A DNA stretch of 64,000 nt from an uncultured Pseudohongiella sp. GTDB taxonomy: Bacteria; Pseudomonadota; Gammaproteobacteria; Pseudomonadales; Pseudohongiellaceae. A program made the position numbers and the translations under genes. The stretch is from the NCBI GenBank assembly GCA_902597095.1, contig CACJWK010000001.1, positions 1-64,000 of the forward strand, in the 5' to 3' direction. Positions 21,905 through 31,897 of this stretch are shown here, piece after piece (position 1 is the stretch's first letter; each line of letters opens with the position of its first letter). The notes under the pieces are model-generated. The model saw nothing but the letters and a program-made list of their open reading frames with translations, searched no databases and was not told the origin of the DNA.

Positions 21905-22747
21905 ATGGACAACAACATGACTTTAGTTGTTTTCGATATGGATGGCACTTTGCTGAACGGTGAGTCTCGGCTCAGCGACTACACTGCCGAAACCCTGAAT
22001 CGAATGCAGTCTGCGGGGATTGCCTACACCATCGCCACCGGGCGAACGCTGCAGGCAGCGCTGGGCCCGCTTGAGGGTCATCGCTTTGCGCTGCCGCACA
22101 TACTTAAAAACGGCGTCATTATCTGGTGTCCTGATCAGGAGGCTTACAGCCACAGTCATTTGTTGACCCGGCAGGAAGTCTCTCATGTGCTGACGGCCAT
22201 GACGGACCGGGAAATTACGCCTTTCGTATTTACGCTGGAGTCAGATGGCCGCCATGCAGTGTATCACGGACCCCTGAAGAACGAGATGGAAGGAAAGATG
22301 GCACAATTGTTCGAGGACGAGAGGAAACTGCCGCTGGAACCTCTTTCCGCCATGCCCGATTCTTCAAGCGTGATCTGCTTGAGTGCCATGGGGCCTGACG
22401 AGTCGGTGCAGGCTGTGATTGACGGCGTCACAAGCGAACCGGGGCTGGTGTCCTACACCGGTACAGCCATACAAAATCAGCAGCTCCGCTGGATGGATAT
22501 TCACCATAGCAATGGCAGCAAGGGTGATGGCGTGACGACTTTGCGCCAGGAACTCGGCTTTGACAAGGTTATGGTCTTCGGGGACGGAGAAAATGATCTG
22601 AGCATGTTTGAGGTTGCCGATGAGTCCTACGCGCCGTCGAATGCACAGGCTGCGGTCAGATCAAAAGCCACTGAAATCATCGGCCATCATGATGATGATG
22701 GCGTTGCCCGCTTCCTGCGCGAGCGCTTTTCGCTGGGGCCCCTCTAG
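21905..22747 (+). CDS. HAD family hydrolase (Cof-type)
   Basis: VVFDMDGTLLNGESRLSDYT, TIATGRT, KGDGVTTLRQELGFDKVMVFGDGENDLSMFEVA. Confidence 0.92.
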   Translation: MDNNMTLVVFDMDGTLLNGESRLSDYTAETLNRMQSAGIAYTIATGRTLQAALGPLEGHRFALPHILKNGVIIWCPDQEAYSHSHLLTRQEVSHVLTAMTDREITPFVFTLESDGRHAVYHGPLKNEMEGKMAQLFEDERKLPLEPLSAMPDSSSVICLSAMGPDESVQAVIDGVTSEPGLVSYTGTAIQNQQLRWMDIHHSNGSKGDGVTTLRQELGFDKVMVFGDGENDLSMFEVADESYAPSNAQAAVRSKATEIIGHHDDDGVARFLRERFSLGPL

Positions 22748-22851
22748 CACAAACTCGCCCGCCGCGGACTTTGCTTTCACCTCGGGGCTCTTTCCAAATC
22801 AGGCGGCATTTGCTTTCATTCGACCATCTGACCCTTTATGGAGCCGTCCCG

Positions 22852-24204
22852 ATGCACACACAAACCCTCACCAGTTGTTTCGCTCTGGCAATGGCCGCCC
22901 AGACGGTATTCGGTCTGAATGTCCGGGCCAGCGAGGCGCAAATGCACGAGATTGTGGCAGCTGTTTCTGCCGATCGCATTCAGGCCAGTATTGAAACTCT
23001 GGTTGGTTTTGGCACGCGCCATACGCTGTCCGAAACGCAGTCGGAGGTGCGCGGGATCGGGGCTGCCCGTCGCTGGATTGAAGCGGAGTTCAACCGGATT
23101 TCTGATGGTTGTGGTGGTTGTCTTGAAGTATTCACGGTCTCGGGAGTGGTGTCTGGTACGGACAGAATTCCTGACCCTGTTGAAATCGTGAACGTGGTTG
23201 CGATTCTCAGAGGCTCCGAAGATGGCAATCGTTTTGCCATTATGAGCGGTGATATTGATACCCGGGTGAGCGATCCGATGAATGCGAAATCTGATTCCCC
23301 CGGCGCCAATGATAATGGCTCCGGTATGGCCGGCGTGATTGAAGCTGCCAAAGTGCTCAGTCAGTACCGTTTTCCGGGCTCCATTGCTTTTGTAGGGCTC
23401 TCAGGCGAAGAGCAGGGGCTCAATGGCGGTGCCATACTGGCGCAGCATGCGATCGACGCCGGTTGGAATATCGATGCGGTCGTCAATAACGACATGATTG
23501 GTAATATCACGGGAGTCAATGGTGTCACCAACAACAACACCGCCCGGGTATTTTCAGAGGGGACACGGTACGTCGAAACAGAGTTGGAAGCCAGGCAAAG
23601 ACGATTTCAGGGCGGCGAAGTCGACTCGGCGTCGAGGAATATCGCCAGATATGTCGACGAAATGGCGGACCGCTACATTCCAAACCTCGACATCATGATG
23701 ATTTATCGGCTGGACCGTTTCGGACGCGGTGGACACCATCGGCCCTTTAATGAGGCCGGCTTTCCGGCTGTCCGGATCATGGAGACCAATGAGAACTACA
23801 CCCAGCAGCATCAGGACATCCGCATTGAAGACGGAATCGCCTACGGCGACACCATTGAACATGTGAACTTCGCCTACGCGGCAAAGCTTACCGCGCTCAA
23901 CGCAGTGGTTCTGGCTGCTATGGCGAAAGCCCCGGCGCCACCGGCCAGCGTGGAGATCCGCGGCGCAGTGCGCCCCAGCACTACGCTGAGCTGGACCAAA
24001 GTGCCGGGCGCGGCGTCCTACCGGGTTCACTGGCGCCTGACTACCTCACCGACCTGGGATTACAGCCGGGGCGTGGGAGACGTGGACACCTTTACGTTGG
24101 AAAACGTCGTAATTGACAACTATTTTTTCGGGGTGTCCAGCGTTGCCGATGATGGCAGCCAGAGTCCGGTGGTTTTTCCCGGCCCGGCCGGTTCGTTTGA
24201 CTAA
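22852..24204 (+). CDS. secreted M28 family metallopeptidase
   Basis: Signal peptide from ATG 22852; GANDNGSGMAGVIEAAKVL, FVGLSGEEQGLNGGAILA, NNDMIGN zinc motifs; C-terminal Fn3-like stretch (TLSWTKVPGAASYRVHWR). Confidence 0.87.
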   Translation: MHTQTLTSCFALAMAAQTVFGLNVRASEAQMHEIVAAVSADRIQASIETLVGFGTRHTLSETQSEVRGIGAARRWIEAEFNRISDGCGGCLEVFTVSGVVSGTDRIPDPVEIVNVVAILRGSEDGNRFAIMSGDIDTRVSDPMNAKSDSPGANDNGSGMAGVIEAAKVLSQYRFPGSIAFVGLSGEEQGLNGGAILAQHAIDAGWNIDAVVNNDMIGNITGVNGVTNNNTARVFSEGTRYVETELEARQRRFQGGEVDSASRNIARYVDEMADRYIPNLDIMMIYRLDRFGRGGHHRPFNEAGFPAVRIMETNENYTQQHQDIRIEDGIAYGDTIEHVNFAYAAKLTALNAVVLAAMAKAPAPPASVEIRGAVRPSTTLSWTKVPGAASYRVHWRLTTSPTWDYSRGVGDVDTFTLENVVIDNYFFGVSSVADDGSQSPVVFPGPAGSFD

Positions 24205-24249
24205 CAACTAAAATCAGGCAGAGGCCACCGGTCGGCTTTCTGACTCAAA

Positions 24250-24770
24250 ATGAAAAGTCAAAATTTTGGATATATCTCTGCCCTGGACCATTTGCGTGGG
24301 TTCGCGGCAGCGCTGCCGGCTAGGTCTGGGTGTTATGGCCGACCGTCGGAGGCAATTCCTGGTCGGTATTTCTGATTGGATACCTCTCATTGGCACTTCA
24401 TTTGAGCCAGTGGCTTGACTTCAGGCAGGCCAGCTTGGGGGAAATCAGTTATTCAATTTATTTCATCCATTATGTGGTGCTGTTTTATTTGATGACGAAC
24501 AATCTCGATGGCAACATTGTTGTTGGTGGTCCAGTTGATCGGGCGCTGATAAATACTGTGATCCTGTTGCTTCCCACGACTGTTGTGTTTGCCTGGTTAA
24601 GTTTCCGATTTATTGAACAACCGTTTTTGTCTCTGCGCGGTCGCTATCTGAACAAGGGGCCTAGGGTTAAGATGAGCCGTGTTCCCGTAAAGCCGCGACC
24701 GCAGACCCTGGACAATATGATTTTTCAGACTGCAATTGCGAGTTTCTATCGAGCGAGGCTCTCATGCTGA
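24250..24770 (+). pseudogene. acyltransferase 3 (OafA/NodX-type) remnant: first ~20 codons joined out of frame to C-terminal part
   Basis: 24250 frame encodes MKSQNFGYISALDHLRGFAAALP (N-terminal motif). A different frame from 24330 encodes the C-terminal end (LGEISYSIYFIHYVVLFYL ... LSFRFIEQPFLSLRG). The middle of the protein is missing. Confidence 0.8.
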
Positions 24771-26200
24771 ACCATCGCATTCTGCATCCAGTGCGATTTC
24801 CCCCGATTCTTCTGTTGGCCGGGCTCATTGTTGTTGTTAATGCGTTTTATCTGTGGGGCCATGAGCTGGATGATGCGCTCATCTATGCGCGCTTCTTACA
24901 AAATCTTCTAGAGGGTAAGGGCTATGTCTACAATCCGGGAGAGTATGTAAACGGCCTGACTTCTCCGCTTTTCGGGTATCTGTCTATCCTTCCAAGCTGG
25001 ATGCTCGGAGACGTCAGAGACGGAGTTATGCTGGTCTCGGTGCTGGCGACCCTGACAAGCTTGATTGCCTTTTCTGCAGTGCTTCGGTTGTTAATCCCCA
25101 GCATTCCACTAGCGGCATTCTCTGCAGTGCTGTCAGCCATGGCGAGTATCACCTATATTAATCTTGGTATGGAAGCGAGTTTATTTACTACCTGGGTTGC
25201 GGTCAGCTTCTACTGCTACTTGAGGGACAAGCCTCATCTGCTCGGGTTCGCAATTGCTTTCTCCATTCTGGCCCGCCCTGAAGGGGTCCTTCTCGTTCCG
25301 GCTATGGCAATTGATACGCTGATCAGTCAGCGGCGCTGGCCCCCGATGTCGTGTTACTGGTTGCCGGGTGGTTTGATCATTGCTCAATTTCTGTTCAATG
25401 TTTTTTACTATGATGCGCTGCTGCCTTCCTCCGGCTTGGCTAAACTCTCGCAGGGAGAATCGGGTTTCTGGGGTGATAATAACTTTTTACTGACTCTGGT
25501 AAAGCTTTTCAGATTCGGTATTACTCATGCCGGAAGCTGGTCAGTCATGGCAGTTCTGATTGCTGTTTCACTGTTTTCCCTGAAGGTAACGTCTGCGCAC
25601 TCGTATTTGAGAGTTTCTTTTCTGTTCCTGGTGATGTACACCGCGTTTTTTGCGCTGCTGAATTTGCCGGCTCAGGCCTGGTACTACGCGGTTTACTATT
25701 CGATTTTCTGGACCTATGTTGCCCTCGGGCTGTACTGGCTGGCCGACAGATATCTAACCGGGCGAAACCTAATCAAGCGGATCACTTTCACAGTTTTCGT
25801 GATTTCGGGATTGTGGCTGCAGGAGCCAAGACTTCTTTCTGAATTGGGAAAACCGGCGCGGGAGGACTACAAGGAAATCGGACTCTGGCTGGCTGAAAAT
25901 ACGGAGCAGGACGCTTCAATTGCAGTGGTTGAGATAGGCACGATTGGCTGGTACTCAGAGCGACGAATAATTGACATACTTGGCCTGGTGACGGACGAAG
26001 TCGCTGATTTTGTTGCTGAGGGGGATTTTGTCAGCTGGCTGCTGCTCTATCCACCCGACTTTATGATGGTCCATGACCCTGTCTGGCACTTTGAGTCAGT
26101 CTTGGAGCAAAGCCCCTCTGTTCTGGGCGGCTCGTTCAACGAAGTTCCGGGTTTCCACTTTCCGGGCTTCAGGCTTTATGCATTTAATCCGCAGGGCTGA
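24764..26200 (+). CDS. polytopic glycosyltransferase-like (GT39/ArnT-type) membrane protein
   Basis: 478 aa; first luminal loop HELDDALIYARFLQNLLEGKGYVYNPGEYVNGLTSPLFGYL, many TM helices, C-terminal loop. Confidence 0.7.
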   Translation: MLNHRILHPVRFPPILLLAGLIVVVNAFYLWGHELDDALIYARFLQNLLEGKGYVYNPGEYVNGLTSPLFGYLSILPSWMLGDVRDGVMLVSVLATLTSLIAFSAVLRLLIPSIPLAAFSAVLSAMASITYINLGMEASLFTTWVAVSFYCYLRDKPHLLGFAIAFSILARPEGVLLVPAMAIDTLISQRRWPPMSCYWLPGGLIIAQFLFNVFYYDALLPSSGLAKLSQGESGFWGDNNFLLTLVKLFRFGITHAGSWSVMAVLIAVSLFSLKVTSAHSYLRVSFLFLVMYTAFFALLNLPAQAWYYAVYYSIFWTYVALGLYWLADRYLTGRNLIKRITFTVFVISGLWLQEPRLLSELGKPAREDYKEIGLWLAENTEQDASIAVVEIGTIGWYSERRIIDILGLVTDEVADFVAEGDFVSWLLLYPPDFMMVHDPVWHFESVLEQSPSVLGGSFNEVPGFHFPGFRLYAFNPQG

Positions 26201-26459
26201 GCCGTCTGTATCAACTGCGGATTCCCGATGCCACTTCAGTGTGCCTCGAACTTATTCGATTTGCCGTTCTTATCAGCGCTCTTCTCACTAAGATGCGTCA
26301 AGCGGACGGTCTGCAGCCTTTTGTCGAGCTCGCTGCGACGTCGCGGCGTGTCAATTGTGCAGTGCACAGCGTGACTGATTGGTCAGTTTCTGGCACTCTT
26401 ATGCCCCAATGAAATCGTAATAAATATGTACCGAAACGCATGAATTCACGAGGTATCGC

Positions 26460-28001
26460 ATGATCCATACCAGCCCACTTCCGGAAATCACTGTTCCTGA
26501 CACGCTGCTGACGCCCTATGTCCTGCAGCGTGCTGATCATCTGGCTGACACCGCCGCTCTGGTGGAGGGCGCTTCTGGCCGCACTCTGACCTACGGAGAA
26601 TTTTCCGGTGCAGTGAAAGCACTCGCCGGCGGCCTCAAGGCAAGAGGCTTCGGCAAGGGCGATGTGCTGGCGATTATGGCACCCAATCTGCCTGAGTATG
26701 CGGTGGCTTTTCACGGCACTGCCTGGGCCGGAGGGACGGTAACCACGATCAATCCCACCTACACAGCCCACGAAGTTCAGCACCAACTCAAAGATTCAGG
26801 GGCGAAACTGCTGGTAACGATTTCCATGTTCCTGGAAATCGCAAGGCAGGCGGCCGGGGGAACAGGCGTTGAGGAGATCTTTACCATCGATCCGAGTGAT
26901 GCTTCCCCGCTGACTGGACTGGTGGGCGAGCCGCTGGCGGAGCAGGTTGAGGTCTCCCCGGATGATGTGGTGGTTTTGCCTTACTCGTCCGGGACCACCG
27001 GACTCTCGAAAGGCGTGATGCTGACCCATCGCAACTGTGTTGCCAATCTGGTTCAGACCACAGCGGTCCTCGCTGTTGACCAGGGAGAGGCCATGCTGTC
27101 GTTTCTGCCATTTTTTCATATTTACGGCATGCAGGTCCTTATGAACAACGCTCTGGCGCAGGGCGGCAAGGTAGTCACCATGCCGAGATTCGATCTCGAG
27201 CAGTTCCTGCAGCTTACTCAGGATCATCAGGTCAGACGGGCCTTTGTTGCGCCACCGATCGTGCTGGCGATGGCAAAGCACCCGATTGTCGAACAGTACA
27301 ATCTGACATCCCTGGAATCAGTGTTTAGCGGTGCTGCGCCACTAGGCGCCGAGCTGGCTGAGGAGGCGGCTGCGCGGCTGGGTTGCGAAGTGGTACAGGG
27401 CTACGGGATGACGGAGCTGTCGCCGGTGAGTCATACAACGCCCAAGGGCATGTACAAACCGGGCACGATTGGCATCCTGATTCCCTCGACCGAAAGTCGG
27501 GTGGTGGACCCTGAGACCGGCAAGGATCTTGGCCTGGATGAAGATGGTGAGATCTGGGTGCGGGGCCCGCAGGTCATGGCGGGTTACCTGAACAATGAAC
27601 CGGCGACCAAGGACACCATTGATGAAGAAGGCTGGTTACACACCGGAGACATTGGCCATGTTGATGAAGACGGTCATTTCACTATTGTTGATCGTTTGAA
27701 AGAGCTGATTAAATACAAGGGGTTCCAGGTACCTCCGGCCGAACTTGAAGCGCTGCTGGTGACTCATCCGTCTGTTGCTGACGCAGCAGTCATTGGCGTT
27801 CCGGACGATGAGGCCGGTGAGCTGCCAAAAGCCTTTGTGGCTCTGAAAGCTGGAGAGGAGGTGAGTGCGAAAGATATTCAGCAGTTTGTGGCCGATCAGG
27901 TCGCAACCTACAAACAGATTCGTATCCTCGAATTTATCGACGAGATTCCGAAATCGGCATCAGGAAAAATCCTGCGCCGTATGCTTCGAGATCAGGGTTA
28001 G
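26460..28001 (+). CDS. AMP-dependent acyl-CoA synthetase/ligase (4-coumarate-CoA ligase-like)
   Basis: LPYSSGTTGLSKGVMLTHRN, GYGMTELSPVSH, GWLHTGDIGHVDEDGHFTIVDRLKELIKYKGFQV, PKSASGKILRR. Confidence 0.93.
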   Translation: MIHTSPLPEITVPDTLLTPYVLQRADHLADTAALVEGASGRTLTYGEFSGAVKALAGGLKARGFGKGDVLAIMAPNLPEYAVAFHGTAWAGGTVTTINPTYTAHEVQHQLKDSGAKLLVTISMFLEIARQAAGGTGVEEIFTIDPSDASPLTGLVGEPLAEQVEVSPDDVVVLPYSSGTTGLSKGVMLTHRNCVANLVQTTAVLAVDQGEAMLSFLPFFHIYGMQVLMNNALAQGGKVVTMPRFDLEQFLQLTQDHQVRRAFVAPPIVLAMAKHPIVEQYNLTSLESVFSGAAPLGAELAEEAAARLGCEVVQGYGMTELSPVSHTTPKGMYKPGTIGILIPSTESRVVDPETGKDLGLDEDGEIWVRGPQVMAGYLNNEPATKDTIDEEGWLHTGDIGHVDEDGHFTIVDRLKELIKYKGFQVPPAELEALLVTHPSVADAAVIGVPDDEAGELPKAFVALKAGEEVSAKDIQQFVADQVATYKQIRILEFIDEIPKSASGKILRRMLRDQG

Positions 28002-28161
28002 CCGGCGGGGCCGGACCCGAGGCCTGCCCCGGGAATCGCATCCTGTCAGGGGTCACAGCGGGCCTGTGCCTCAACAGGGCGCTGGCCTGATGCCGGGGTC
28101 GGAACGCACCGGGCAGTAGCGTAGTAGAACAGCAGGAAAGAGCACATCAGGAACGCGAAGA

Positions 28162-28851
28162 ATGAAAAAAAATAATCCAATGAAACGACGAAGATTTCTT
28201 ACCGGAGCAGGGCTGGCGGCTGCGGGGGCCACGGTGGTCGCCACGGCGCAGGCCGAGACCGGCAACGGCAACGGCTCTAGCTTTACCCCACAGCGACATT
28301 CTGAAGACAGGTGGATGGATGAGCTTGGTATCAGCCACCGCGCGTTTGTCGACTCCTCCACCGGCCAGGGTGGCATTGCTGCGGTAAACTTTGCTTCCAA
28401 TATCCTGCGTGCCCATGCGATGGGGTACGGTGGAAGCGACGACGACTACGGCATGATTGTGTGCTTCCGCCACGCGTCCGCGCCGTTCGGTTTCAATGAC
28501 GCGATGTGGGAGAAATATAGCGAGGTGTTTGTCGGCCGCACCCAAATCCATGACAGCAATGGAGACCCGGTGACCCACAACCCGCTGAGCGTGGAGCGCA
28601 CTTATGGCAATCGCGACAATACCGTCAACAAGCTCGCCAACCGTGGCATCCATTTCGCGATTTGTAATCTGTCGACGCTGGGAATGGCGGGTATGATTGC
28701 CCGAGTTGCGGGGCGCAAGTCGGATGAGGTCTATCAGGAGCTGGTTTCAAACGCAGTTCCCAACAGCCATTTTGTCGCCGCCGGCGTGCTCGGCGCCACA
28801 AGGGCTCAGGAGTACGGCTATACCTTTATGTACGCAAGCGATTCGGATTGA
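28162..28851 (+). CDS. Tat-exported protein, possibly DsrE-like fold, unknown function
   Basis: Twin-arginine leader MKRRRFLTGAGLAAAGATVVATAQA; ~190-aa mature domain (IVCFRHASAPFGFN ... ANRGIHFAICNLSTLGMAGMIA). Confidence 0.65.
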   Translation: MKKNNPMKRRRFLTGAGLAAAGATVVATAQAETGNGNGSSFTPQRHSEDRWMDELGISHRAFVDSSTGQGGIAAVNFASNILRAHAMGYGGSDDDYGMIVCFRHASAPFGFNDAMWEKYSEVFVGRTQIHDSNGDPVTHNPLSVERTYGNRDNTVNKLANRGIHFAICNLSTLGMAGMIARVAGRKSDEVYQELVSNAVPNSHFVAAGVLGATRAQEYGYTFMYASDSD

Positions 28852-28961
28852 GCAGCTGCTGCTGTGGCCTTCAAACTTAACTCATAGAATCCCTCGCGAA
28901 GAAATTAGGCTATACTCCGCGCTCGCGATAAGGAGCGTCAGCCATCACCACCTCAGATACA

Positions 28962-30221
28962 GTGCCGGAGCCTAAAAAACCGGCTGCCCTGGACGTCTTT
29001 GCCGTTTCCCAGTTTCGCTGGCTGTTTTTTGGCAATGTTGCGTTCTTTTTTGCCATGCAGGGCCAGATGCTGACGCGAACTCTACTGGCCTGGGAACTGA
29101 CCGGTGAGGCCACCTCGCTGGCCTACATAAATCTCGTGGTCGCGGTTCCGCTGATCTTTGCGTCCGTTCTCGGCGGTGCGATTACCGACCGGGTTGAGCG
29201 TCGCCAGTTGGTTATTGTCGGACAGACCCTGATTAACGCAAACGAAATTTTTATTCTGACTCTGCTGCTGCTGGGCAAGCTGGAATTCTGGCATATGTTG
29301 TGCACCGCTTTTGTCGCCGGCTGTGCCTTTCCGTTCATCATGCCAGCGCGCATGGCGATTACTATGAAGGTTATCGGGCCACAGCGGCTTCAGAGCGCCA
29401 TGGGCTTTCAGAGCGGGGCCATGAACCTGAACCGTATTCTCGGTCCCGCCGTCATGGGACTGATCGTTGCCCAATTTTCTTATAAAGCGGCCTACTATCT
29501 GTCTATTGCGCTCTACAGTCTGGCGATAGCTTGTATGTTCGGGGTAGACCGCAGCCGGTCTGATGAGTCGGGTGCCGAGAAAAAGCCCCTGCTTGAAGAC
29601 ATTGCGCTGGGGTTCAGCTATGTTCGTGCAAACCGGCCGGTGTTGATCTGCCTGCTGTTCGGCCTACTGCCGATGTTTCTGGCTATGCCGTTTCAGAATA
29701 TCCTGGTGATGTTGGCGGAACAGGCTTGGAACGTCGGCGAAAGCGGCGTAGGAACGCTGATGGCCACGGGTGGTGCAGGTGGTGTTGTCGGCGCACTGTG
29801 GGTAGTGAAACGCGGTGATGATGCAGGACGGATGAAAATGATGCTGGGCAGTACGATTGGGTTTGGCATCTGTCTGGCAATATTCGCGCTGACGCCTGTT
29901 TTTACGGTCGCCCTGTTGCCCCTGTTGGCAGCCAATGTTTTTGCCAATGCCAGCCAGACTGTGAACAACGCGGCAATTCAGCTGTTGGTCGAGGACAGAA
30001 TGCGAGGCAGGATGAGCAGCTTCATGATGCTCTCATTCGGGCTGACTCCGATCGGTGTGTTTCCCATGGCAATTGTGGCAGACAGCTATGGTGCAGTCAG
30101 CGCGATTCTGGGTGCTTCTGCGCTGCTGATCGCAATCACGATCGTCTTTTTTCTACTCAGTAAAACTCTGCGGGCGCTTGACCGCAGCATTGACGAGGCA
30201 ATGCTGGCCAGGACTGCCTGA
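28962..30221 (+). CDS. MFS transporter
   Basis: 419 aa, 10-12 TM helices, GGAITDRVERRQLVIVGQ loop typical of EntS/MFS_3-type exporters. Confidence 0.88.
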   Translation: MPEPKKPAALDVFAVSQFRWLFFGNVAFFFAMQGQMLTRTLLAWELTGEATSLAYINLVVAVPLIFASVLGGAITDRVERRQLVIVGQTLINANEIFILTLLLLGKLEFWHMLCTAFVAGCAFPFIMPARMAITMKVIGPQRLQSAMGFQSGAMNLNRILGPAVMGLIVAQFSYKAAYYLSIALYSLAIACMFGVDRSRSDESGAEKKPLLEDIALGFSYVRANRPVLICLLFGLLPMFLAMPFQNILVMLAEQAWNVGESGVGTLMATGGAGGVVGALWVVKRGDDAGRMKMMLGSTIGFGICLAIFALTPVFTVALLPLLAANVFANASQTVNNAAIQLLVEDRMRGRMSSFMMLSFGLTPIGVFPMAIVADSYGAVSAILGASALLIAITIVFFLLSKTLRALDRSIDEAMLARTA

Positions 30222-30232
30222 GCGTACTCTGA

Positions 30233-31321
30233 ATGGTTTCCCGCGGTGCTGCAGCCGACATGGCGGCAGAAGGAAAGACCGCTCAGCTGCCGGCCTCAAT
30301 TCATTACTTTACCGGGCTTTTCTGGGATGATAGGCGCTCGACTGCAATTGATGGACTGATTTTGCAAACGCAATTCATCGACCGCTGTTCCCAACTCGAT
30401 CAACTCAACTGGCAGGGTGTGATCGATGCCCTTATTGCCGGTCACCAATTGCCGCGCGCAGCTATCACTGACACGGTTCTGGCAGACAGCACTAATCGCC
30501 TGCTCAATCGTTCAGCTCGGATTGAGGGCCTTGGCTATGTTGTAAAAAGTGTCACGGTTTTTCCGAAGAATCCAGCCCGAGAGCAATTTTTGCCCAGTGT
30601 GCAGGGCATCTGCACAGTGTTCGACGAATGCACGGGGCAGGCTCGTGCCCTGATTGACGCCGAGCTACTGACTTACTGGAAAACGGCCGCCGACAGTGTG
30701 CTGGGGGCTAAGCTGCTGGGCCCGGCGGAACCCGAACACCTGCTCATCTTCGGGGCAGGTCAGGTGGCCCGATCATTGATCGATGCTTACACCACTATAT
30801 TCCCCTCGATCACGACCGTGACTCTCTGCGTCCGTCGCTTGCAGTCGGCGGACTGGCTGAGGCACAAATTAGCCGCTGATGAGAAACGTCTTCCTTTTGC
30901 TCTCAGGGTCTCCACGGACCCGGCTGCTGTAGTTCCGCTTGCCGATATTGTAGCCACGGCCACAACTTCAGAGACACCTGTGTTGCAGGGTAACTGGCTC
31001 ACGTCTGGCGCTCATGTTGATCTGGTCGGGGCCTACATGGCCAGTATGCGGGAAGCTGATGACCACACGCTGCAGCTCGGGGCCCTTTATGTCGACTGTC
31101 GCGACACCACTGTCGAGCATATCGGTGAGCTGGTGATACCGCTCGCCAGCGGAGCGATTCAGCCTGTCAGTGTTCTGGGTGACCTGTATGACCTGATCGC
31201 GCAAGGTACCGGAGACGGCGGGCGGATCAGGGATCCGCAGCAAATCACGGTCTTCAAAAATGGCGGGGGCGCTCACCTTGACCTGATGGTGGCGCATCAT
31301 CTGATGTCTTTGTTCCCTTGA
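30233..31321 (+). CDS. ornithine cyclodeaminase / mu-crystallin family protein
   Basis: GICTVFDECTGQARALIDAELLTYWKTAADSVLGAKLLG, LIFGAGQVARSLIDAY, VATATTSETPVL. Confidence 0.88.
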   Translation: MVSRGAAADMAAEGKTAQLPASIHYFTGLFWDDRRSTAIDGLILQTQFIDRCSQLDQLNWQGVIDALIAGHQLPRAAITDTVLADSTNRLLNRSARIEGLGYVVKSVTVFPKNPAREQFLPSVQGICTVFDECTGQARALIDAELLTYWKTAADSVLGAKLLGPAEPEHLLIFGAGQVARSLIDAYTTIFPSITTVTLCVRRLQSADWLRHKLAADEKRLPFALRVSTDPAAVVPLADIVATATTSETPVLQGNWLTSGAHVDLVGAYMASMREADDHTLQLGALYVDCRDTTVEHIGELVIPLASGAIQPVSVLGDLYDLIAQGTGDGGRIRDPQQITVFKNGGGAHLDLMVAHHLMSLFP

Positions 31322-31327
31322 AGAGAG

Positions 31328-31585
31328 CTAGTCCCTTTCGAGCAGCTGTGCAAAGCGACCGTTTGACAGCATGAGGGTCAGCTCCCGGAAGCCGCCCACG
31401 GACTCATCTCCGACAAAAATCTGCGGCAGGGTAGACTGCCCTGAGCGTTGAAGCAGCTCGGCGCGCAAGGCAGGGTTGCCGTCTGCTGCAATCTCCTCAA
31501 ATACATAGCCTGCTTCTGCCAGCACCCGGGTGGCTCTGGTACAAAAGCCGCAAAATTGTCTGGTGTAAACCGTGATTGTCCGCAT
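31328..31585 (-). CDS. grxC: glutaredoxin
   Basis: 85 aa; CGFCTRAT active site, STLPQIFVGDESVGGFREL. Confidence 0.88.
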   Translation of the reverse strand: MRTITVYTRQFCGFCTRATRVLAEAGYVFEEIAADGNPALRAELLQRSGQSTLPQIFVGDESVGGFRELTLMLSNGRFAQLLERD

Positions 31586-31897
31586 GAATGGTGATGGCCT
31601 AGATTGTACTGGCCGAAATCAGTCTGCTCGTCCGGCGGATACAAGTCCTGGATGATGACTCTCTAATGTTGGGTTTTAAACGAGCAAGGATAGAGCAGCG
31701 CAGGGCGTGAATCAAAAATCAATCAGTCCCGCGCGTTCAGGGTCGCTATTGGTTCGTCTGCTGGATCTCCTGACATCCGCCGCACGCTGCAGGGTCGGTA
31801 ACAGAATCGTGCAAGGTCGCAGGGAAGGCCCCGATCCAAGGGCCGCTCCAGCTCGTAAAGTACCGGGTTAGCGGCTTGGAACAGACCCGGACCTTTT

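Noticed and set aside
22690-22705. Short GATGATGATG repeat
   Set aside because: Lies in the HAD coding sequence encoding a His/Asp run (GHHDDDG); not a regulatory repeat or CRISPR.
28962-31321. Siderophore system (MFS exporter plus ornithine cyclodeaminase)
   Set aside because: No NRPS or NIS synthetase nearby; each family is common in other roles.
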